Assembly: GCF_027942865.1 (NCBI RefSeq)
Contig: NC_134514.1
Location: 1,320,169-1,384,168, forward strand
DNA from: Odontesthes bonariensis
Lineage: Eukaryota > Chordata > Actinopteri > Atheriniformes > Atherinopsidae
Length of the DNA stretch: 64,000 nt
Direction of reading: 5' to 3'
The notes beneath the pieces were generated by a model. That model made no database searches. It had not been told where the DNA came from and saw nothing but the letters and a program-made list of their open reading frames with translations. A program made the position numbers and the translations under genes. Positions 20,425 through 32,437 of this stretch are shown here, piece by piece; position 1 is the first letter of the stretch; every line of letters starts with the position of its first letter.

Positions 20425-21324
20425 TAGTCCCCCCTGAAATCACTTATCAGTGATTTAATAAAGAAATAATCTAAAATGAAAGAAAATCATCCCACATAGT
20501 TAATTAAGAATTAATTAACATAATCAACACTAAATTATTCTAATAATTCTACAATATCAATCAACGGAACCATTTTGAATACATGAAAAGGGATATATAT
20601 ATGTGTGTACTCGAATCACATTAAATGATTAAATTAAATTAAACGATATTGAATTCAACAACACTACAAGTTTTACATTGCCATCACACTTGTCCACTGT
20701 TCGCAGTGCATAGGTGCGAAAAACCCACCGGCTGCTACTTTCGTAACTCATGTTCTTATCTTGGGAAAATTCACCTACGGTTCTCTCGTAGTGTACCATG
20801 CCCATCTATACCACATATCCTGTGCTGCCTTAACCCATTTTCCACAGTTACACTGTTTTCCCGACTCCACCTGTGCATGTACACTCCGTCTGTTCTTGGA
20901 TTAACATGATTATTCTATCCTGTAGTGCTAATGGTATCCAATCCCCCTAGACTTCCCCAAAAAATCTTTCTATTCTTACAACCATTGTGAACAACTCCTT
21001 CTGACCCAATCTGACATGATCTTACCAGATTCCCCCTTTGTCGTGGCGTCCAGAGGCGGTGATTTGGTCGTCTCCTCCACCGGACCCATGATCCACACTT
21101 CCTCACACTTCCTCACACTTACCCATACCTACTCATCCTTCCTCACACTTCCACCAACCTTTATTCCCACGTACTTAAATTCAAGCTTAGCAGATGCCTC
21201 TTCACGACTAGCTCTAGTGTGTATTGCTGGCAAAGTTCGTGGCGTGGCATGGTCTGAGTGGGTGTGTATTGTTGCATCATACTCATCTGACCCAGGCTGG
21301 CTACTTCCCTGCGGGGTGGCTTCA
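20425..21324 (-). other. ERV interior, envelope position
   Basis: About 900 bases lie between the integrase trace and the 3' LTR, where an envelope gene would be expected. Nothing recognisable is seen. Confidence 0.4.
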
Positions 21325-22850
21325 TCATGGGACCCTTCCAGCCTCTCCTGTCTGCGGGATCCCGTCCAACATCTCCAGGCTTCGTTCTCCTGAGCCCATG
21401 CTGTCGGCCAACACCCACACCTGGATGCTCACAGTGTCAGAAATCTTAACCTCTTCCTTTTGTTCATCCTTTCCCTCGGACTTAACTCCGTCTGTGTCTT
21501 TAGTCCGAACCTTAGTGCAGTGATTCAAATGGTACCATGTGTTGCTACCTTCCACTTGAACTGCTGTTGACGTTGCTCGCACCATTGTGTACGGTCCTTT
21601 CCGTCTTGGCACAAGCCACTTCCTTCGGAGCACTTCGATGTGCACCTGGTCGCCTGGCACCACTGGCCTCTCAACCCGCTGTTCGAGACTCAAGTCTCTG
21701 AACTCCTCCTGTAGATAGATTGTTCTGTGGATTGCAGTTAATTGCTTCATGTAAGCTCTCCTCTCTGTTCACAACTGCTCAAGTGGGAACTGAGGTGCCG
21801 GCATGGGTCGACCCGTTAGCATTTTATGCGGTGTTAGTGCGTGACTCTATGAGTCTGCATAGGACATCTCATTAGTGCAAGCGGCAAAGCATCTAGTTAG
21901 TTTAGTTGCAGCATAGATTCAATTCAATTTCACTTTCCAGGTTCCATTGATCCTCTCATGCATCCCTTGACTCTGTGGATGATAAACGGCCCCACAGCGC
22001 TGCTTGATTCGCAGCTGCTGCAGAATGCCTCTTGCACTTTTATAAACAAACACTTAACCATTATTTGAGCTAATCTCTGATGGAATGACAAACAGATGAA
22101 TCAATTCTCTTACCAAAAAAATTTACGACTATTTATCCAATATGTATGACCAATATCCTTGTGATGGCGCGACATCTGGCTCCAGTAACACCATTGGTGC
22201 CAAAACAGCAAGCTGGCACTTTGATGCTACTTTCGCTGCTTCATCAGCCGCGTTATTACCTTTACCGACCATTTTGTTACCTTTACGATTATTTGACACT
22301 GTATCACTGCCAATTTTCAATTTTCACGACTGCAATCCGCTCCTTCATTTGGACCTCATGTCGCACTGGACTTCCGTCTGACCTCCTGAACCCTCTCTGC
22401 TTCAAAACTGCTTCAAACAAATAGCAAATATCATGAGCATATGCAGAATCTGTGTATACATTCGTAACCTTACCTTTCACCAGTCAACATGCTTCCGTTA
22501 GTGCCTTCAGTTCAGCCAACTGTGCCGAACATGGCTGTTCACACTTCTCAGCTTTCACCGTCACAAAGTTTCCACCTTCCTGTTTCACAACTGCAAAACC
22601 TCATGATCACCCAAATGATCTCACAACATGAACCATATACAACATAAGTGACATCAGCCTGCACAAGTGGAGTTGCTTCTAAGTCAGGTCTCAGTTTAAT
22701 GTATCTCACAGCTTCTGACACACGCTCATGTGGTTCTCCTTCCAGCTCACGTGGAATGACATCTGCAGGATCCGATGTAGCACACTTCTGTATTCTCACA
22801 TCTGGACGTGTCAAAAGATGCACAACCTGCAAACATCCTGTCCAAGTCAC
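21325..22850 (-). pseudogene. ERV pol remnants (fossil)
   Basis: The minus strand shows a ribonuclease H-like trace (GNNAADEAAK) and an integrase C-terminal GPY-type motif (RRKGPYTMVRATSTAVQVEG with HLNHCTKV). Both resemble gamma- and epsilon-type retroviral pol. The region is broken. Confidence 0.75.
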
Positions 22851-23485
22851 AACATACCTACTCTGATTTATTAGTTCTGAAATCTTATGGTTTTTATTGG
22901 AGACATATAAGAAAAATGGCTTCTCATATTCTAGTGTTGCCCGTTTTGGATGACTTTTGCTAATTTCGTTTCAAATTTTCAAAGGCTAACTTAGCCTCGG
23001 TTGTCCTCTCCAGTTGTGCTTTCAACCTTTGATCTTTGGATTTTTCATGATTCCTTCCAGAGGAAGCGCATTTTATTGCATAATCCTCCCAAAAGAGGAT
23101 CATACTTGTTGTATTTTAATCTTACTTATTTATTTTGGACATGGCGCTTTTCTTACTCCCTCCAAGTGGGATGGAGAGATATCAGTAATTCCCTATGGGC
23201 TAAATAGATACTCTAATTCAGACTATCAATGCTAAAATTTAAATTAGAAACTTTGTTCCGTTCAAATTTTAGAACTTCGTAATAGTGGCACATTTAAATT
23301 TTAAATTCAGAAACTTTGTTTTGTTCTGTCCTAGTAACAGTGACCTATTTAAATTCAAGTTTTAGAAACTTAGTAGTCGTGACACATTTAACTTAAAAAC
23401 TTTGTTTTGTTTTGTAGTGATGACACACCTGAGGGCGGTTTTTAAACCCTTTTGAGTACGTTCGGTGTAAGTGTACTTCTTACCT

Positions 23486-24958
23486 CTATATGTCAATGTA
23501 AACCAATACTGGGATTCCTCTGCCAGAGGAACGCCTTGGACCTGCCGGGCCACTTGCTCCGCCCCCCAGGGACTGGCCACGGTCCTGCCGAACACTCGGG
23601 TTTCTCGGTGCTCTGGGACAGCTGTAAACAAAGTGTCCCCTCTCGCCACAGGCCCAACATGCCCCCGAGGACCTTCGTCCTCCAGGTGCACCTCTTCTTG
23701 ACCTTTGACAGGGTCGACGATGGACTTGCCCCTGTGATGGCTGTTCAGCGGCCCCCGCTGTCATGGCCTCATCTCGTACTTCTTGCTTCGCTTGCAGTTC
23801 TTCTAACTGCAACCGTGCAAGTTCCCTTTGCATATCCTTCTCCTGCTACTTCCGTTTCAGTTCTTTTCTGTATTTGTTTACTGCATGCACCACGTGGTCT
23901 CGGAATTGTCCATGTGACATTGAATTCAACCCCACCACATCCTCCAGCCTCCCCTGAACTGGGGCAGGCAGAGCCTCTTTGATGGAAACTCTGAACAATG
24001 TCACCCACGCTGGGCTCTTCTCGATTTCTCCCTCAGACTCTTGTCTCCATTTCTGCAATTGTTGTGCAATGTACACAACCGGACTCTCTGTTCCTGACAG
24101 TGGTTCCCCCTTTAATGCTTCGAGGTCCACTCCCACAGGAAACTCAGCTCGTAACGCTCTCCAGAGTGCAGCTCGATATGCATTAAAGTCAGTTCCATCA
24201 GCTCGGTGGCTCAACATCCAGTCATTCTCACTGTGTCTCAAAATGCCCTCCATGGTAGAAGTTCCAAAACACAGTGCCCACACTGCCTTAATGTGTCCCA
24301 CAGACAACAGTTTATGCACAGTCTCTTGTTCAAAAGCTCTTATCCATCTACTTGCACCTGTGTGAATGTCCGGCAGTCTGGCAACCAGCCCCCCTAGGAC
24401 GAGCGTCTGCCACGGCACATACTGTCCCTGCGTCATTTCTATCAAACTCGGTGCTGACGCTGTTGGACTCTTATGTTCTTCAGAAGATGCCTTTTGAACT
24501 GGAGATGCCAGTTCGGGTGATTTTTGGTATTGTGGGAGCTGTCCCCTTGCCTGATCTGAATTACAGACGGCGTCTGGCTCAGGAGCTCCATGACTGCTTG
24601 ATGTAGCTATTTGTGGTTCTGGACGTTCATGAGATATTTTGTGATCTTTTATTTCAGAATCTCCTTGTATGTTTGCTGCTCCTGGCAGTGTTGGATATAG
24701 CTCTGCATTTTCAAAGAAATGTAAAACTTTTAATTCAAGCTCTCTCTTTTCCTGTCTCTTTTTGCTTTTGTCCTTTGGTTTGTAAGCTTTAATCCTTTGT
24801 TCCATAATCTTACAGGTAGTTACATTGAAAGTGCCACCTTTTGGCCAGGGTGAGACGTTAATTTTTGTTCGTTTTTCCCATTTTAGAGATATCTTTTTAA
24901 TATCTTTGGAATGTTCAGGATGTTTGGCGCTGATGATTATTGTTGGTGTTACATCCAT
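23486..24958 (-). pseudogene. ERV gag region with zinc knuckle (fossil)
   Basis: A capsid-like region (FRVSIKEALPAPVQGRLEDV) is followed by a basic segment and the zinc knuckle CWACGERGHFVYSC, of CX2CX4HX4C form. Resemblance to gammaretroviral and fish retroviral gag is by layout and motif. It is part of the broken ERV. Confidence 0.7.
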
Positions 24959-27913
24959 TGTTTCACCTAGTTAGTTCCCTTCTATTGACTTTTGACTTTT
25001 CCTTTTTATTTACTTATCTATTTTCTAAATTTTCCTTATTTATTATTCGTATTCCCCCCTTTTTTTTTTTTTTTTTGAAAGTCAATTTAAATAAAACTAA
25101 TTATTTAACTCTAATCAATGCTAAACAATGCTAGTTATTGCTAATCAATACTGTTGATTGCTAATCAATGCTAGCTAATTAGGATTTAAACCAATATTTG
25201 CCTTATTGCTATTGCTAATCAATGCTAATTGTCTCTCTGATCAATGCTAATTATGGCTAACGAAATGCTAACAAATGCTAACCAATGCTAACTATTGCTA
25301 ATCAATACTAGCTTCCTTGTTGACCAATGCTAATTGAATGCTAATTATGCTATTCAACGCTAGTGATTGCTAATCAATGCTAATCAATGCTAAACAATGC
25401 TAGTTATTGCTAATCGATACTAATTATTGCTAATCAATACTTGCTGTATTGCTAATGCTACCCAATGTTAATTTATTGCTAATCGAAAGCTCAGTTAATG
25501 CTTACTCTGTATGAAGTGACTCAGGCTAAAGGCGTTGCCCCAACTTTTGCTCACATCCGGATGTTGCCGATCCAATCCACACACAATGTCCTCCACCAAT
25601 CCAGATGATCCAATGTACGTCACAGCTACGTCAATTCTGACCAATGAAATAAATTTATTTATTTATTTATTTATTTTTTTTTTTGACCAATGAAATCTGA
25701 ACACACCTCTAAATCTATCTCCAATGAAACACGTCTGAGACACGTAACTTCTAACCAATAAAATATGAACACCCCTCTAAGCCCGCCTCCAATGAACCAC
25801 GTGAATTTCTAACAAATCAAATATGAACACACCATTACATCTACTTCCTAGACTGTTATTAACTCCTCCCAAGCATAACAATTGAACCAGACATAACAAT
25901 TGAACCACACCCCAACTCAAAATGGCGTTTGTCACACTTTTTGTTACAAGTTAAGAAAAAGGAGGAAATACAAACTTTCAGCTGGACAGAGAAGAAATAC
26001 AATTTAACACAGAAATAACAGTTGCACTATTCTTCACCTCGAAATGGCATTTGTTAAGAAAGAGACAGAAATACAATTTAACACGCTGTGGACAGGGAAA
26101 CTACAAATCAAAAGATACAGAAACAATGCATAAGCGAAAAACTTTCTTTATCAGGAATGTCACATTCAACTTGACTAGAGACAGAACCTCTCCTCTAGAA
26201 TTGCGAAACCCTCATTACTCGACTGATAACAACTCTGCAATTAGCACATTACCTAAAGAAAACTAATAATTATTACAGTTCAACCATAAATTGCCCCTGG
26301 AAGACACAAGGAAAGAAAATGTGATCACACACGAACATTTGCAGCAGCAGAAAACTCTCAAGGACAGAGCACCGGCCTCGTGAACGCGCAGCACCCTCTG
26401 TCCCCCTGAAAGCCAAAACACATTCACTCGCCTGTTAAGAATATAACTTTAGAAACTTAACACCAATCACAGCAGTATTCAATAATTCAATAATAACAAG
26501 ATGCACGCAACGAAAATCCAGAATCTTAAAGAAATAAACACTCAGCGTTTAAAACTCACAGCACATTACTGCAACAGCTCCTTATCTCCCCAAGTTATTA
26601 ATGTGGCAACTATAACAATTAAGCAAATTATAACAATGAGGCAAATTATAACAATGAAGCAAATCTGAGTTTAACTTAAAATGCTACGAATACTCAAAAG
26701 TCAAGGGATGATATGAGTCAGAACCTTTTTTCTTTTCTTCTCTTTCTTGATTCACACAAACATCAGATTTCACACACACATTGACAGACAACAGAGACCG
26801 GTCACACACACTCACACCAAGTCGGTCGATAAAAGTTTTGTCAGTCACCGTTCAAATCTTCACATTTTTAAATTATCAATTTCTTTCATTTAGACTTTTA
26901 ATTTTTCAGGAGATGTTGGTGTCGGCAATATATGGAATACAAAATGTGTTTTCCCTACAAGCCTTGTGATATGGTCTCTGACCAAAGCAACAGATGCTGA
27001 CGTGTACTTTACCAGCTTCGCTGTGACCTCTTAATAATAATCTCCTGTGGTCAATTTCATAACCGAATTTGAATTTTCTTCTCAAAATGTCTTTATACTG
27101 AGGTCTCGGATAACTCCAAAGAGTTCTAGGCAGATATATAAAATGATATAAACATATATACTTAAAATGTGCCCGTATAGAACTGGAATTGACTTTTTCG
27201 GAGTTTTCTTGAACTGCTCTTTTGATTCCACCTTCAAACTTTTATGTTCGCAAGTCAATCAATTACCAGCATTCGTCTACTCCTTGACTAGTGAAAATAA
27301 TTTTCACATATATTAATGACTAATGCGAACCATAGTCCCACGGTAGCCCGAACCCCCCATGCATAAAAGGTCGGCCGTTGGCTTTATGACATCACTATGG
27401 ACGAGTGATTTCCACCCTGCCCGCTCTAAAAGCGTATCTATTATTCCAGTTTAAACTCATCGATTTATTCCCTGCCCGAGCATTAGCGACTAGCCCTTCT
27501 TAATTACCACAAAAAAACAATACAACAACACAATAGCCCGACCAGCTGCTCACAGCTGTCTGCTTCACAAAACACGTCTCACATAAGCTGCTGTTTACCC
27601 AATTTTTATCTCAATTAAAACACTTGGCTCCCCTTGGCCCACAATTTCAACAATTACAGCAGCCCCCCTGCGCAGAAGTAAACAATGGAAGAGCTTACCG
27701 TGTGCAGGATCCGTCTCTCTCCTGTGTTCTTTTAAATTTGGGGAAGCCGGAAGAAGCCGTCAGCTGTGCTCCACTAACAGAGATCAACTGCGTAATGGTA
27801 GGAACAAAATCCCACCTGCCGGCTTGTTACAGCTGATGTCGGTTGTCGGGGCACAGAGGACACGCTCCGCCGGGATCCAGATGCAAAATCTCACGAATTC
27901 GGGGTCACCATTA
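24959..27913 (-). other. ERV 5' leader region, very long, with CTAAT-rich repeats
   Basis: About 3 kb lies between the 5' LTR and gag with no recognised coding region. At 25100-25490 many degenerate TGCTAATCAATGCTAA-like units occur, and a (TTTA)n microsatellite lies at 25650-25680. Confidence 0.55.
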
Positions 27914-28224
27914 TGTTGTGGAGAAATTAGAGTCGAATCCCGCGTTGGTCAGCCGTCCATTGGGGAGTTTATTGAACAAACCGTCACAGCAAAACGTGCA
28001 TTCAGAATGTACAAAATGTCCACCGTCTTCATCTTGTGACACCCCTTTTATACCGTTTTATCATAACAAGTGTACGTGGCCCTCTCTGGAGGCGCCTAGC
28101 TTTCGCAGTTTATCATAAACACGCTCATTCTAACTATCAACAATATTCATATGAACCAGTCAACAAGGCCCAGGATGTAACTAGGCCAGAAGTCATGAAC
28201 ATGTCATGACATCCTTCTCCCACA
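27914..28224 (-). repeat. ERV 5' LTR
   Basis: The 311-bp partner of 20114-20424. It is followed leftward by the TGGTGACCCCGA primer-binding site and rightward by the CAGG duplication and the OR3 frame. Confidence 0.9.
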
Positions 28225-28565
28225 CAGGCAGACCCGACAGAAGGCCGTCAGCACCTGCACGCCTCACCTGGCCTCCCTGCTACACTTCTCCTTCGCCTGC
28301 TTCTTTGAGATCTTAGAGAGCAGGTTCGACCTGAGCCACTTCCCCAGCATCCTGCGCATCCTCTTATCCACGTACTTCATCATCTGCCAGCCGCTCTTTA
28401 ACCCCGTCATGTACGGACTCAGCCTGAGCAAAGTCCGACTCATGTGCAGGAATCTGTTCTCTGGGGGAGCTAAGCTGTTGGACCTGAACACATCTGGTTA
28501 GTCTGCACAGCTGCTTCAGAATGAAGTGTCGGGTGCTTCCAGCGTTTGTAAAGAAACGTTGAAAA

Positions 28566-29290
28566 AAAGTTTATTTGTAGCACATTTCATGTACAGAACA
28601 GTTCGAAGTGCTTCACCTAAAATAAAAGCATTGCAGCAGGGAGTGGAAGAACCCTGGAAAAAATCTAAATCTTACCAAGTATATTTGTCTCACTGAGTAT
28701 CTAATTACACTTAATATGAGACACAACTGCCTAACAAGCACCATTTCAGCCAGATATAGGGACTTGTTTTAATACAATACATCTGGAATATCTTGTTAAG
28801 TGAAAAAGTCTTGAAAATATCTTGTTTTGAGTCGGATTTCACATGAAACAAGTTTTTGATTTCATTTGAAGAGGTTTTTAAGCTAATTTCAAGATCACTT
28901 TTAAATCAAAAGTCCTAAATATCACATTTTATTTCAAGAAATCTTGACAAGCCGATTTTTACTAGTTCCATTGGCAGATTTTTTGGCTTATTTCAAGCAA
29001 AAACATCTCGTATTTGTTGTTTTTTTACTTATTTTTGGAGGGGTATTTTTTCCAGTAATGCATTAAAAATACATAAAAGAATATAAAGAGAAACAAATAA
29101 AATCATTTAAATGAATTTAAAAACAAGCAACAGTCCAGATAAGTTCAAAGATATCGTGCAGATTTCATGCATAGACACATGAGAACAGAAATGTTTTTAA
29201 CCTGGATTTAAAAATGTCTCCATTTGGTGAAAGTTTAATCTCCACTGGCAGTTTGTTCCACTTGTTTGCAGCATAACATATAAATATTAT
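28566..29290 (-). mobile_element. LINE 3' end with nested MITE-like insert
   Basis: The minus strand encodes NKWNKLPVEIKLSP and FKSRLKTFLFS (29165-29290), then a 3' UTR ending near 28566 (AATAAACTTTTTTTC). A 402-bp insert at 28654-29055 interrupts it. A related 3' UTR at 39690-39880 is uninterrupted. Confidence 0.65.
28654..29055. mobile_element. MITE-like element with CTGGAAAAAA ends
   Basis: A 402-bp AT-rich block begins CTGGAAAAAATC and ends GTATTTTTTCCAG, inverted ends of about 10 bases. It sits inside a LINE 3' UTR whose other copy lacks it. No clear target duplication is seen, and the superfamily is not assigned. Confidence 0.5.
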
Positions 29291-29300
29291 GGTCTGCTTA

Positions 29301-30360
29301 TTATCTGGCTCTGTGGCCTCTATGAGCGCCAGCTCCGGCTCTCTGGCCTCTGTGGGCGCCAGCTCCGGCTCTCTGGCCTCTATGGGCGCCAGCTCCGGCT
29401 CTCTGGCCTCTATGGGCGCCAGCTCCGGCTCTCTGGCCTCTATGGGCGCCAGCTCCGGCTCTCTGGCCTCTATGGGCGCCAGCTCCGGCTCTCTGGCCTC
29501 TATGGGCGCCAGCTCCGGCTCTCTGGCCTCTATGGGCGCCAGCTCCGGCTCTCTGGCCTCTATGGGCGCCAGCTCCGGCTCTCTGGCCTCTATGGGCGCC
29601 AGCTCCGGCTCTCTGGCCTCTATGGGCGCCAGCTCCGGCTCTCTGGCCTCTATGGGCGCCAGCTCCGGCTCTCTGGCCTCTATGGGCGCCAGCTCCGGCT
29701 CTCTGGCCTCTATGGGCGCCAGCTCCGGCTCTCTGGCCTCCATGGGCGCCAGCTCCGGCTCTCTGGCCTCCATGGGCGCCAGCTCCGGCTCTCTGGCCTC
29801 TATGGGCGCCAGCTCCGGCTCTCTGGCCTCCATGGGCGCCAGCTCCGGCTCTCTGGCCTCCATGGGCGCCAGCTCCGGCTCTGTGGCCTCCATGGGCGCC
29901 AGCTCCGGCTCTGTGGCCTCTATGGGCGCCAGCTCCGGCTCTCTGGCCTCTATGGGCGCCAGCTCCGGCTCTCTGGCCTCTATGGGCGCCAGCTCCGGCT
30001 CTCTGGCCTCTATGGGCGCCAGCTCCGGCTCTGTGGCCTCTATGGGCGCCAGCTCCGGCTCTGTGGCCTCTATGGGCGCCAGCTCCGGCTCTCTGGCCTC
30101 TATGGGCGCCAGCTCCGGCTCTGTGGCCTCTATGGGCGCCAGCTCCGGCTCTCTGGCCTCTCTGGGCGCCAGCTCCGGCTCTCTGGCCTCTATGGGCGCC
30201 AGCTCCGGCTCTCTGGCCTCTATGGGCGCCAGCTCCGGCTCTCTGGCCTCTCTGGGCGCCAGCTCCGGCTCTGTGGCCTCCATGGGCGCCAGCTCCGGCT
30301 CTCTGGCCTCTATGGGCGCCAGCTCCGGCTCTCTGGCCTCTATGGGCGCTAGCTCTCTCT
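29301..30360. repeat. 30-bp minisatellite, about 35 copies
   Basis: The unit is CTCTGGCCTCTATGGGCGCC plus AGCTCCGGCT. It is the 24-bp unit of 14655-15650 with an extra AGCTCC. Both strands stay open: plus SLASMGASSG, minus EPELAPIEAR. The minus frame joins a LINE C-terminus at one end, so the 402-residue reading frame is not a gene. Confidence 0.92.
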
Positions 30361-31140
30361 CTCTCATAAACACATCATTTACGCAGGTCGTTTACAAACT
30401 TTTTCAGAACTTAAGAGCGTTTGTTGAATCTGACGTGGCATGTTCGTATGAGACCTTCGTACGAGAAAAGTAAGAGAAATTTAGAATAAATATAGATTAT
30501 AAAATGAACTAGAACATTTCTGAAGAAAATTTGATGGGTGCCAATCTACTGCCCGCCCTACAAAAAATGTTTAGTTTAGTTGAAGTTGAGAGTCTTCCGT
30601 CACAAACTTTGAATGATTTCTCTGTGATGTCGAATGGCTGAGTTATGAGAACTCCAAAATAGGGCAGCTTTTGGCATTTGAGGCAAAAGTGCCTTCTTTT
30701 TCTCTCCTTATGACCATGAGTTTTAATCCTGATGCATATGCCTGGAAAGACCCCTATAAAGTTGAGAGTCTGCTGTCACATATAAACTTTGAATGAGGTC
30801 TCTGTGATGTTGTATGGCTTTGTTATGAGGCCTCCAAAACAGGGCATTTTTTGGCATTTTTGGTTCGTTAAGTGCTTTTCAATCGATTTTCCCATTGAAT
30901 ATTGGGCCTCTGCGAGACCCATAATTCATAAGACAGGTCTGCTGTAGCCAGCCATGTCATTTTTAATCAAGGTCCTGTTTAAAATACAGCTTTAATGGCA
31001 TTTTCAAAATGGCCTCGTTAAGTGCTGTTCAATCAATTTTCCCATTGCATTTTGCGCTTCTCCCAGTCCCAAAATGGAGAAGACAGCTTTATCATTTTTA
31101 TCAAGGTCCTGTTTAAAAAACAGGTTTTTTGGCATTTTAA

Positions 31141-31937
31141 CAGTGTGGAGTCTAAATCCCGGGATTTTTGACACATCTCCAAAAACACATCTGTAACTCT
31201 GTGAGTTTTTGTTATTCAAACATATAAGTGACACCATTGAAAACCTTGAAACTTCTAATTTTCAAATATATATATATTTTATTATATATAAATATAAAAT
31301 CTTTGGATTTTCTGTACTCTCAGACTGCAGCAGCTTCCTAGGCCACACCTATCGCTATTCACATGTAAAGTACCAGGTGATTGAGTGGCTATTCACAGGT
31401 GAGAACACGCCCCATTCAGCCTGCATGTGGGGGAAGGCAGCAATGTTCTGCCAGTGACAGACAATTATCACATGCAGAGTGACAGGGGGGTGGGGGGAAT
31501 CAGGGGTGTTACACACCCATCTAATTAGTATTCAATTAACAGAGACACTGCCTGGAGTTACAATTACTTTTTTACAGTTTGTGTGAAAACAAAAAAACAT
31601 TTCTGACTGCACTTTGTACTTTTATGCAGCCAACGCTTTTGTTTACAAGGTTCAACCTTCAAAAGTCTTGGCTAGATATATTTATAGTGTGTTTTCTTGC
31701 ACTGTTTGAAGACCTCTAAAACTTGTTTTTTTGTACAGTTGTGTTTACCCTCAATTTAAATAAAACTTGTTTGTATTATATTCACTTCACTCTCATATTG
31801 TTTTTTGTTCGGCTTTTCAGAATACAACCATATGTGCCACTTTTGCATAGATGTTTACAGTTAGTTGAAATACTTGAAAATGTCAAGGTGGTGAAAACTG
31901 CCTCAAAGTCTCTGAAAAGGCCTTAGACTCCAGAGGG
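31141..31937. mobile_element. TTAA-flanked DNA element (piggyBac-like, non-autonomous)
   Basis: A 797-bp block flanked by TTAA on both sides. Left end CAGTGTGGAGTCTAA; right end, reversed, CCCTCTGGAGTCTAA. The imperfect inverted ends and TTAA site suggest piggyBac. No transposase is seen. Confidence 0.65.
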
Positions 31938-32437
31938 TTAAAATGCATTTTGGGGCTCGTTAAGTGATTTTCAATCTGCGAGACCCAAAATTCCAAAGAC
32001 AGTTCTGCTGTAGACAGCCTTGTCATATTTATCAAGGTCCTCTTTAAAAAACAGGTTTTTTGGCATTTCAAAATGACCCAAAATTCCTAAAACAGGTCTG
32101 ATGAAGACAGTTATGTCATTTTAATCAAGGTCCTGTTTAAAATACAGCTTTAATGGCATTTTCAATATGGCCTCATTTTGTGCTTTTCAAACAATTTTCC
32201 CATTCCATTTTGCGCCTCTGCCATTCCCTAAATGAAGGAGACATTTATGTCATTTTTATCAAGGTCCTGTGTAAAATACAGCTTTTATGCCATTTTAAAT
32301 ATGCTTAAGTGCTTAATATTAAGTGCTTTTCAATGCACTTTCCCATTGCATTGTGGGTATTTGGATAAGGCATCGGCAAGGCCCAAAATGGCTCCAAAAC
32401 GGCTCCATCTAGGCTTTGCCCTCATAAGCAGTCTCAG

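Larger units (their letters stand above)
20114..28224 (-). mobile_element. Retrovirus-like LTR element (ERV fossil), minus orientation
   Basis: An 8.1-kb element with 311-bp LTRs at both ends and a 4-bp target duplication (CAGG at 20110-20113 and 28225-28228). It reads leftward. Beside the right-hand LTR the minus strand starts TGGTGACCCCGA, a primer-binding site resembling the 3' end of tRNA-Trp. Parts seen are a gag region, a zinc knuckle, a ribonuclease H trace and a gamma/epsilon-like integrase C-terminus. No envelope is recognised. The interior is clearly broken in many places, while the two LTRs differ at only 3 of 311 positions, so the insertion itself is recent. Confidence 0.88.
19454..28501 (+). 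pseudogene. Olfactory receptor OR3, split by a retrovirus-like fossil
   Basis: The OR frame is open from 19454 (EYFTLAAYSDVG) to 20113 and resumes at 28225, ending with a stop at 28501. The first part has LHEPMYMF, MSYDRYVAICHPL, ECL2 cysteines and LRILRVCFSGSR. The second part starts at QTRQKAVSTCTPH and ends KLLDLNTSG, with NPVMYGL in TM7. An 8.1-kb LTR element lies between residues of the conserved GSRQTRQK motif with a 4-bp duplication (CAGG). The first eight or so residues, including the start codon, were replaced by a LINE end. Its codon usage is richer in G and C than that of the other ORs. No other lesion was noticed, so inactivation may be recent. Confidence 0.92.

Noticed and set aside
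24940-27836. Plus-strand frames within the ERV leader as host genes
   Set aside because: They are short, low-complexity, without homology and on the opposite strand of the element.
29165-30473. Reading frames of about 400 residues on both strands of the 30-bp array
   Set aside because: Both strands are open for the same reason, and the minus one runs into a LINE C-terminus.
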